Positions 43,360 through 49,005 of a stretch of DNA of 49,005 nucleotides are shown piece after piece (the stretch's first letter is position 1; each line of letters begins with the position of its first letter). The translations under genes and the position numbers were made by a program. Under the pieces are notes generated by a model, which saw nothing but the letters and a program-made list of their open reading frames with translations, was not told the DNA's origin and did no database searches. The DNA is from an uncultured Chlorobiaceae bacterium (GTDB lineage Bacteria; Bacteroidota; Chlorobiia; Chlorobiales; Chlorobiaceae), in NCBI GenBank assembly GCA_903843305.1, contig CAIMPI010000029.1:1-49005 (forward strand), read 5' to 3'.

Positions 43360-43386
43360 TACCAACATGCCGCCTCTCAGGGGCTT
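43360..43386. repeat. Dispersed ACCAATATG-CGCCCC repeat, copy 3
   Basis: TACCAACATGCCGCCTCTCA, then GGGGCTT, related to 32504-32530 and 32574-32600. It lies 43 bp upstream of cbiM, between divergently oriented genes. The rest of the 43318-43565 gap shows no other feature I can name. Confidence 0.5.
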
Positions 43387-43565
43387 GAAAACAATGAGCA
43401 TTTTCTTCAATGCCGTAGGCATTGCATATTATTAGAAATAAGCATAACCCGTCCCCCTTTTTTCTTTCTTTTAAACATGGGAGAACAACAAATCGCTATA
43501 TTCAGCGCATATCAAAGGGCGCACAATGCCTTTTTTCATAATAACCATAAACAAAATAAACAATT

Positions 43566-43754
43566 ATGGCACATAAAATTATTGATACCTGTATCCTGTG
43601 TGGAGCCTGCGAGCCAGAATGTCCGGTAAGTGCTATTTCAGTTGGAGATGACATGTATATCATCAACGAAGCGGTCTGTGTTGACTGTGTTGGATATAAT
43701 GATGCTCCTGCATGTGTCGCGATATGCCCAACTGACAGTATTATAAAAGCTTGA
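43566..43754 (+). CDS. 2[4Fe-4S] ferredoxin, Chlorobium type
   Basis: A 62-aa low-potential electron carrier. Cluster I ligands are C9-x2-C12-x2-C15-x3-C19 (CILCGACEPECP); cluster II is C38-x2-C41-x8-C50-x3-C54, the widened CX8C spacing known from green sulfur bacterial ferredoxins that accept electrons from the type I reaction centre and drive the reverse TCA cycle. It is a single-gene transcript ending in a long perfect inverted repeat. Confidence 0.95.
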   Translation: MAHKIIDTCILCGACEPECPVSAISVGDDMYIINEAVCVDCVGYNDAPACVAICPTDSIIKA

Positions 43755-43810
43755 AGATAGCTTGTTCAATTCTCCCCCCGAGGGGTAGAGAATTGAACAA
43801 GCTATCTTCA
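43752..43810. terminator. 23-bp perfect inverted repeat (bidirectional terminator)
   Basis: Arms 43752-43774 (TGAAGATAGCTTGTTCAATT followed by CTC) and 43788-43810 are perfectly complementary, with a 13-base loop that itself holds CCCC-CGA-GGGG. The left arm overlaps the ferredoxin stop region, and the convergent OYE gene ends 43 bp beyond the right arm. The length is unusual for a simple terminator. Confidence 0.8.
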
Positions 43811-43852
43811 GCACTGCGTTCAAACGTCAAAAGTTCAATTGTTGTTGCGACA

Positions 43853-44932
43853 CTACTCTTGCAAAACAGGATAGTCCGTATATCCCTTCGGCCCCGGGGT
43901 ATACAACGTATCCATATCGGGGGCGTTCAGGGCGGCTCCGGTTTTCCATCGTTTGACAAGGTCAGGATTGGCAAGAAAAGCCATTCCAATGGCAATGAGG
44001 TCACCTTTCCCCTCTGTCAGATCGCTTTCGGCTCGCCTGGGATCGTAACCTCCCGAAAGAATCAATGTCCCCTTGAATGTATTGCGGAATGTCGCCTTCA
44101 TGCTGTCAGGCACGATCGGCGCCCCCATTGACGAGTGATCCACAAGATGAATATACGCCGGAGCTGAAAGATTGAGCTGTTTGGCAAGCCAGGTGTAATC
44201 CTCCTCCATGCTGTCGTACAGCGGCATGTCATTGAAGACGCCGAACGGGGAAAGCCGGATGCCGACCCTCTCTTTGCCGATAGCCGCAGTCACCGCATTG
44301 ACCACTTCAAGCACAAAACGCGCACGGTTTTCTATCGAACCGCCATAACTGTCTGTGCGGAGGTTCGAATTCGGACGAATGAACTGTTCAAGCAGATAGC
44401 CATTTGCACCGTGCAGCTCAATGCCGTCGAACCCGGCTGCAACGGCATTTTCAGCTCCCTGAACATACTCGGCAACGGTGGCTTTGATATCCTCCAGGGT
44501 CATCGCCTGCGGAACAGGAAAAGGCTTCATACCCTCGCCATCCGTGTACATTTCACCGGAAGCAGCAACGGCTGAAGGAGCAATTACGCGAGCACCCGCA
44601 GGCATATTCAGGGGATGAGAAATTCGCCCGCTGTGCATGATCTGCAGAAATATCTTTGCGCCCTTCTTATGCACCGCTTCAGTAACGGCTTTCCATCCCT
44701 CGACCTGGGCCGTGGAGAATATGCCCGGTATGCGCGGATAACCCAAACCATTCGGTGAGGGCGATACCCCCTCGGTAATGATGAGCCCGGCCGTTCCGCG
44801 TTGTGTGTAATAATCGACCATAAGCGCATTGGGAATGTTGCCAGGGGCACGGCTGCGCGTCATCGGTGCCATTACCATACGGTTCTGTAACACGAGCGAG
44901 CCAAGAGTGGCTGAGGTGTAGAGTATTGACAT
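43853..44932 (-). CDS. Old Yellow Enzyme family alkene reductase (NemA-like)
   Basis: FMN-dependent NAD(P)H:alkene/nitro reductase. Signatures are LGSLVLQNRMVMAPMTRSRA at the N terminus, LQIMHSGRISHPLNMPAG, GFDGIELHGANGYLLEQFIRP and the NxRTDxYGGSIENRARF box. The catalytic region is intact over 359 aa, the usual length. It is a detoxification or ene-reduction enzyme of unknown natural substrate. Convergent with the ferredoxin gene. Confidence 0.93.
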   Translation of the reverse strand: MSILYTSATLGSLVLQNRMVMAPMTRSRAPGNIPNALMVDYYTQRGTAGLIITEGVSPSPNGLGYPRIPGIFSTAQVEGWKAVTEAVHKKGAKIFLQIMHSGRISHPLNMPAGARVIAPSAVAASGEMYTDGEGMKPFPVPQAMTLEDIKATVAEYVQGAENAVAAGFDGIELHGANGYLLEQFIRPNSNLRTDSYGGSIENRARFVLEVVNAVTAAIGKERVGIRLSPFGVFNDMPLYDSMEEDYTWLAKQLNLSAPAYIHLVDHSSMGAPIVPDSMKATFRNTFKGTLILSGGYDPRRAESDLTEGKGDLIAIGMAFLANPDLVKRWKTGAALNAPDMDTLYTPGPKGYTDYPVLQE

Positions 44933-44984
44933 GATAAAATTCTTTAAAATGTTTCAACAAAAAAGTCTCTGTTGTTACGTTAGT

Positions 44985-45065
44985 TGCCCGCCTGGGGGGC
45001 GCGGAGCACCAGATACTCATTTAACTGCCGGGCTGAAGCCTGGCGTTCCCGGGACGCTTCCGCAA
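44985..45065. repeat. Dispersed CCCGGGAACGCC repeat, copy 2 (inverted), with a GC-rich flank
   Basis: GCCGGGCTGAAGCCTGGCGT, then TCCCGGGACGC, forms stems (GCCGGGCT..AGCCTGGC). It matches, in inverted orientation, the element near 7721-7755. It lies in the 323-bp gap between the OYE gene and the PLD nuclease gene; I see no gene in the rest of the gap. Confidence 0.55.
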
Positions 45066-45255
45066 TGAAAGATAATAATATATTTCACACCAATTCAAGG
45101 CGTAAAACACAGACATGAGAACAGTATTATAAGCTTGAGAGTTCACAAGCAGGTCTGCTGGCCGCTCTTCAGCACTCAGCTTTCTGTCAGTTCTCGTTTC
45201 CGCACTATTTCACGATAGTCTGAAGCTTCAAATTTCCCCCTGTCACGAACTGGAA

Positions 45256-45792
45256 TTACTTGCCCTTGTACACTTCCGAGTGACCTTTATGCTGCTCAAG
45301 ATTGAGAATATATCGGGCTACTAACGCCTTGTTGCCTTTCAATATCAGCAAGTTCTCAGCATTATTTTCTTCGGCCGCATAGGTGAAGTTAAAAGACCCG
45401 GTTATCAATGTGCTTTGATCAATAATGATGATCTTGTTATGGGCAATGGCGTGCGCCGCATCGATATAGGTCGGTATTCCTGAATTAACAAGAAAGTCTG
45501 CTTCGGAGTACTTCTCGATCCGCTGGCTCTGGTCCAGTATCGCCTCGATCTTTACCCCCCGCTTCCAAGCGTTGACCAGTGCTTTTGCGATTGGCAATGA
45601 CGTAAAAGAGTAAGCCTGCAACAGGATAACCTTCTTCGCTGCATTGATCTCGCTGACAACTGCACCTGTCGTTCCTCCTTTGGGAGAAAAGTACACATCC
45701 GTGGTACCGATAGATTTGAAGTGCTCAGCAGAGACAACCAAGGGCAGAAGCAACAGGCACATTGCAACAATGCTGGCGATCAGCTTTTTCAT
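45256..45792 (-). CDS. Secreted PLD-type nuclease (Nuc-like, single HKD)
   Basis: 178 aa with a Sec signal (MKKLIASIVAMCLLLLPLVV, cut near VSA-EH). It carries one complete HKD motif: H118-x-K120-x4-D125-x6-GS(F)N at 132-135, as in bacterial endonuclease Nuc/BfiI-type phospholipase D proteins that act as dimers. The upstream VILLQAYSFTS is the usual partner strand. A periplasmic DNA/RNA nuclease is likely; phospholipase activity is the alternative. Confidence 0.9.
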   Translation of the reverse strand: MKKLIASIVAMCLLLLPLVVSAEHFKSIGTTDVYFSPKGGTTGAVVSEINAAKKVILLQAYSFTSLPIAKALVNAWKRGVKIEAILDQSQRIEKYSEADFLVNSGIPTYIDAAHAIAHNKIIIIDQSTLITGSFNFTYAAEENNAENLLILKGNKALVARYILNLEQHKGHSEVYKGK

Positions 45793-45984
45793 AAGGGGTA
45801 ATTTTAATTTTATGACAAGGTAACCTCAATTCAGTATAAAGATTATACTTCAGTTTTAATATTTGTTTCCACACACACACACCGCCAGGCCATCAGCAGC
45901 GCGGCCTTGCGCTTTATTGCTGCTCTTGCTTTCTGTCGCTGTCCTGCTGTGGGGTTCTTTTACTCAAGTGCGCCATGGTGGGTG

Positions 45985-46081
45985 GTGCCAAAATCCAGCT
46001 CTGGATATGGCATTGATGCACCCGAGACCAGATCGAGGAGTAGTTATTCACTCGGACCAGGGTCCACTTCACAGTGGATGA
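45985..46081 (+). pseudogene. IS3-family transposase fragment
   Basis: A plus-strand frame reads LDMALMHPRPDRGVVIHSDQ, then GPLHSG and stop. This is the DDE integrase-core segment 'HSDxGxQY(T/S)S' of IS3-type OrfB, truncated on both sides. Upstream in the same frame lies sequence without transposase character. It is a scrap about 100 bp long, evidence of past insertion. Confidence 0.5.
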
Positions 46082-46120
46082 AATCGAAATCCATTTTTAA
46101 AGCCGGGAATGGCTGAAATA

Positions 46121-46687
46121 TTAAAATCCAAGCCAGGCAAACAGTCCAAAACCAACGCCACAAACAGCACAAGTCATACTTGCATAAACCAGCCATTTGC
46201 GGCGCGTCAGAAGAGCCATTGCTGCCAGTGAAATACCAATCTGCATCGTTGTCATTCCTGTAGCCCAACGATGATGTGCTTGCATATATTTCTCAGAACG
46301 CACATTGGCTTCATAAGCCGTTCTATCTATAGCCTCAGCTTTTTTTTGTAGCTCTGTTTTTTCTGAGCCATATTTCATGAAATTACTTTTACTCTTTTCT
46401 TGATCGTTGCCTTTAGTAAGCATGATGGCAAGGTCGGCGATGCTCTGCTTATAACTTTTTGCCTGAAAATAATTCCACTGATCAGCAGCTTCCGTTTTCT
46501 TGATTGAAGCTTCACTTTTCAAAATAATAGCTTCACCCAATGAAACGCTGGATTCGTATGAGAGAAAGGCAGCCAGAGTAGCCATGATTGCAGTCATAAC
46601 CGCAAGTTTGTTATTGAATCCTCGGCTTGCTTTCTCACCTTCCAATAATTCTTCGTGAGGTCCTTTCACTTCGAATTCTTCAATCAT
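46121..46687 (-). CDS. DUF4337 domain membrane protein
   Basis: 188 aa with an N-terminal EEFEVKGPHEELLEGEKASR typical of DUF4337, one membrane segment at about 29-45 (LAVMTAIMATLAAFLSYESS), a long charged helical region (EASIKKTEAADQWNYFQAKSY), and two C-terminal helices (GISLAAMALLTRRKWLVYAS, then CAVCGVGFGLFAWLGF). Family function is unknown. A stand-alone gene. Confidence 0.85.
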   Translation of the reverse strand: MIEEFEVKGPHEELLEGEKASRGFNNKLAVMTAIMATLAAFLSYESSVSLGEAIILKSEASIKKTEAADQWNYFQAKSYKQSIADLAIMLTKGNDQEKSKSNFMKYGSEKTELQKKAEAIDRTAYEANVRSEKYMQAHHRWATGMTTMQIGISLAAMALLTRRKWLVYASMTCAVCGVGFGLFAWLGF

Positions 46688-46964
46688 AGGTTTAAACTAT
46701 TCTGTTGGTCATTGAACAAGTGCAAAGAATCACAGCCTTATTGATGTTCCTACTCCAAATCCGCCCGCTGTCCTCTATAATTTGTTATCAGGGGTCGCTT
46801 CAGAAAAAGGATTTTAAAACACAGAAAGCATTTTTTATCGATATAAATTCTTTTAACCTGAATTATTCATGAATGAACAAAAAAAGAGTGCAAAAGATAT
46901 CGCAATTGATTATATAATCGGTAGTTAAATTCAATAAATATGACACAATATCGATCCACCCATT
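46688..46964. other. AT-rich intergenic stretch
   Basis: About 280 bp upstream of the DUF4337 gene. It must hold that gene's promoter, but I see no clear boxes and no gene. It ends where IS1380-like coding remains begin. Confidence 0.4.
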
Positions 46965-47250
46965 GAGCAGAATATAGTCATACCAGAGAGTACCCAACAA
47001 ACATTATTTTCATACGATTCTGCCTCATCCATTGTGCTGATCAAGGGTAAAAAAGTTGCACTTGATTTCTAAGGAGGCAGCATAACCAGCGATGCTGGGG
47101 TGTTGCTCTTGAGCTGGATGGTCTCGAAAAAGCGCTTGCAGAAGTATTTCCGCAGGCTCGAAATAAAAGACTGAATATGTACATGGAACGTACCGACAAA
47201 CTCCAACGCACCACTGGATCGGGCGCAGAAATCCAGAAATGTCTCCATTG
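46965..47250 (+). pseudogene. Decayed IS1380-type transposase N-terminal region
   Basis: A plus-strand frame reads SSIVLIKGKKVALDF, then stop (TAA), then GGSITSDAGVLLL. This is the IS1380 start 'k.v..DFdGG.iTSDAGvLLLre' with one codon turned into a stop. A +1 shift then gives ELDGLEKALAEVFPQARNKR, similar to what follows in that family, and later MYMERTDKLQRTTGSG. There is no intact ORF. The assignment rests on my recall of the family pattern, so it is tentative. Confidence 0.5.
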
Positions 47251-47390
47251 AATCCGCCTTGACGGTTCACAAACTGCGGACGCAGGGTCTTTTAAATCTC
47301 TATGGGATATATTCCCCTAAGCTCTGCTTCGAGGAGGAATTCCTAAACATGAACTCATACCCCATAGCTCTGCTGCGGGGTCGTTGATAA

Positions 47391-48639
47391 GAAACACCCC
47401 CCACGCCTGTGGGGAAGACCACACCCGAAAAAGGTCTGGACGGCTGAAGATGGAAACACCCCCACGCCTGTGGGGAAGACATCCCCATAGTATCGTTATC
47501 CAGATACCCTCTGGAAACACCCCCACGCCTGTGGGGAAGACTCCCACGCAACGCATTTGCCACGGCAACAGTCGGAAACACCCCCACGCCTGTGGGGAAG
47601 ACCTGAAAGGGACTGAAGCAGAGAGAGACCCGCGCGAAACACCCCCACGCCTGTGGGGAAGACTACGATTCCTGCATGTATGCTAACAATCTTCCAGAAA
47701 CACCCCCACGCCTGTGGGGAAGACGAATTGATCAAATTCTCATCGCGAAACCAATGAGAAACACCCCCACGCCTGTGGGGAAGACATCTCTATCAAGGCA
47801 GAAACATCACGATAGAGGGAAACACCCCCACGCCTGTGGGGAAGACTCATCCAAAAATGCAAGTAACTGCCCGGGGTCGGAAACACCCCCACGCCTGTGG
47901 GGAAGACTCAAGATCCTTAACCTCGCGCTGATGCGCGGTAGAAACACCCCCACGCCTGTGGGGAAGACGCGGTAGCTGTAGATAGATCAGCGTACAGAGT
48001 GGAAACACCCCCACGCCTGTGGGGAAGACGAGCGCGGGAATAAACCTCCCGTGCAGGATCAAGAAACACCCCCACGCCTGTGGGGAAGACTTGTGATCAA
48101 GCACCTTACCCTCCTTACGAGCAGAAACACCCCCACGCCTGTGGGGAAGACTCTATGCTCAGGGTACTACTGCCGATGCCGATGGAAACACCCCCACGCC
48201 TGTGGGGAAGACCGTCAGCGTTAGTACGATAATTGATCATAACTAGAAACACCCCCACGCCTGTGGGGAAGACTCGTTGAAATCCCACACCGTATTTATC
48301 GCCCTGGAAACACCCCCACGCCTGTGGGGAAGACTACGCAGGGATGGAAAAGGATGCCGCTGAGAAAGAAACACCCCCACGCCTGTGGGGAAGACCGGCA
48401 CCGGTTGGGTCACAATGCTGGCTTACTAGAAACACCCCCACGCCTGTGGGGAAGACTCGGAGATTGTTACAATGACGCTGTGGGTTTTGGAAACACCCCC
48501 ACGCCTGTGGGGAAGACTTCTCCCGACTGCTAACTCAGCTAAACAATTTAGAAACACCCCCACGCCTGTGGGGAAGACGCGGGAGAAGCTTTTCCATCTT
48601 TACCGGGGATGGAAACACCCCCACGCCTGTGGGGAAGAC
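47391..48639 (-). CRISPR. Type I-E-like CRISPR array, 21 repeats, 20 spacers
   Basis: A 28-nt repeat beginning GAAACACC and ending GGGGAAGAC on the plus strand, with the stem CCCCAC/GTGGGG. From 47453 repeats recur at an exact 61-bp period to 48612; all 20 spacers are 33 nt and differ from one another. Read on the minus strand the repeat starts GTCTTCCCC and ends GGGGGTGTTTC, like type I-E repeats. The first repeat (47391-47419) has one extra C, as expected for the leader-distal end, which puts the leader on the right and transcription on the minus strand. No cas gene is in the window. Confidence 0.97.
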
Positions 48640-48672
48640 TTGTAATGCTATCCGCAGATATGCCCGTGATTG
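48640..48672. other. 33-nt segment after the last repeat: leader stub or 21st spacer
   Basis: Exactly 33 nt lie between the last intact repeat and the point (48673) where the next repeat would fall. IS21-like sequence begins at about 48671. The segment is not especially AT-rich, so a 21st spacer whose following repeat has been displaced is as likely as a leader fragment. Confidence 0.4.
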
Positions 48673-48833
48673 AGCACACCGGAGTATAGTGTACCACCTC
48701 TACCGGAGCATAGTGTACCAATGATTCCGGAACAATATGTACCACCCGTACCGGAGCAAAGTGTGCCACCCCATCAGGCCGGATTTGTAACATCATAAAC
48801 AGTACCTTCGGTCTCATAAACTGGAGGTATACA

Positions 48834-48947
48834 ATGGCAAACAAAGCCTTGACTATGTTACAAGTTCGACGTATTCTTAAACTCTTTATGGAGGAGTCTT
48901 CCCAACGGGAAATCCATCGCAGTACGGGTATTCACCGCGTCACATGA
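48834..48947 (+). pseudogene. istA: IstA-type IS21 transposase, truncated after 35 codons
   Basis: MANKALTMLQVRRILKLFME, then ESSQREIHRSTGIHR, is the N-terminal HTH of IS21 IstA, with a strong GGAGGT ribosome binding site 5 bp before the ATG. Right after GIHR, where the HTH should continue NTV(R/K)KYL, the sequence switches to a 19-bp tandem repeat and a TGA stop. The gene is therefore broken, probably by a second element. Confidence 0.75.
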
Positions 48948-49005
48948 GCGGTATGGCGTCACATGAGCGGTATGGTGGCACATGAGCGGTATGGCAGCAC
49001 ATGAG
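48941..49005. repeat. 19-bp tandem repeat (3.4 copies to the window edge)
   Basis: CACATGAGCGGTATGG plus three variable bases repeats at 48941, 48960, 48979 and 48998. Even spacing and one variable tip resemble the binding-site arrays of IS21-type ends, distinct in sequence from the 24-bp array at 48678-48769. Confidence 0.85.

Larger units (their letters stand above)
48671..49005. mobile_element. IS21-family element, left end (partial, continues beyond window)
   Basis: Four near-identical ~20-bp motifs ((A/T)CCGGAGCATAGTGTACCAC type) start at 48678, 48702, 48726 and 48750, an exact 24-bp period, as expected for multiple transposase-binding sites at IS21 ends. An istA-like gene follows at 48834. 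The right end lies outside the window. Confidence 0.75.

Noticed and set aside
43318-43565. Second cobalamin riboswitch ahead of cbiM
   Set aside because: None of the conserved segments found at 15587-15790 occur here on either strand.
43638-44131. Two ORFs on opposite strands starting alike (KIACSIL...ELNKLSS)
   Set aside because: Their similarity is caused by the 23-bp inverted repeat; neither resembles a protein.
47300-47735. Minus-strand ORFs (SSPQAWGCF repeats)
   Set aside because: Also translations of CRISPR repeats; the part left of 47391 shows only short hairpin-like sequence.
47384-48533. ORFs running through the CRISPR array (ETPPRLWGR / GNTPTPVGKT repeats)
   Set aside because: Pure translations of the CRISPR repeat unit in various frames; no gene.
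48640-48840. Interpreting 48640-48840 as an ordinary CRISPR leader
   Set aside because: Leaders are AT-rich and end at the first repeat; here 24-bp-periodic sites and an istA start show an insertion element instead.

Overview
The window reads as chromosome of a green sulfur bacterium (Chlorobiaceae: Chlorobium/Pelodictyon/Prosthecochloris type). This is inferred from gene content: a short 2[4Fe-4S] ferredoxin with the CX2CX8CX3C second cluster typical of Chlorobi, a B12 salvage and biosynthesis cluster behind a cobalamin riboswitch, a sigma-54/HslVU operon, and several families of short palindromic dispersed repeats. No rRNA or tRNA gene was seen.

Layout. (1) 1-1.6 kb: two minus-strand accessory genes, one unknown and one BRO-N phage-type. 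(2) 1.6-15.8 kb: a cobalamin region on the minus strand. A cobalamin riboswitch (15587-15790) precedes a BtuB-like TonB receptor, bluB, cobQ and cobD, while cbiB lies about 7.5 kb away. Between cobD and cbiB sit a BrnT-type toxin-antitoxin pair and a plus-strand biotin-dependent carboxyltransferase operon (5S-like, 12S-like, a 69-residue small subunit, biotin carrier). That operon is flanked on both sides by closely similar direct copies of an Rpn/PD-(D/E)XK transposase-like gene. (3) 16-25 kb: a plus-strand housekeeping stretch: NUDIX hydrolase, BtuF-like lipoprotein, two TPR proteins, MFS exporter, Gfo/Idh/MocA dehydrogenase, CCA-adding enzyme, purB, DoxX; one SRPBCC gene runs the other way. 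(4) 25.2-30.6 kb: a 1801-residue minus-strand mosaic protein with DUF4347, a class 3 lipase, RTX repeats, ten RCC1-like repeats, an Ig-like domain and a dockerin-like tail. A third Rpn gene lies upstream. (5) 32-36.7 kb: aroQ, then the operon DUF3109-rpoN-hslV-hslU. (6) 36.9-40.6 kb: a TacA/TacT-type toxin-antitoxin pair, folD-radA, and a small membrane protein. (7) 40.6-43.3 kb: a cobalt (or nickel) ECF transporter, cbiM-PDGLE-cbiQ-cbiO. (8) 43.5-46.7 kb: ferredoxin, Old Yellow Enzyme, a secreted PLD nuclease, an IS3 scrap and a DUF4337 protein. (9) 46.9-49.0 kb: a decayed IS1380-type transposase, a 21-repeat type I-E-like CRISPR array with an exact 61-bp period, and an IS21-type element end abutting the array's presumed leader side. 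The start of that element's istA is itself broken by a 19-bp tandem repeat running off the window.

How it fits together. Cobalt uptake, B12 synthesis, B12 salvage (receptor and binding lipoprotein) and a methylmalonyl-CoA/oxaloacetate-type carboxyltransferase share a B12/propionate theme, because methylmalonyl-CoA mutase, which works upstream of such transcarboxylases, needs B12. The most unusual items are the Rpn-flanked carboxyltransferase island that splits the cobalamin cluster, the CRISPR array cut off at its presumed leader by nested IS21-like ends, and the lipase/RCC1/RTX/dockerin mosaic. Functions are read from the sequence and recalled family features; no database search was run.
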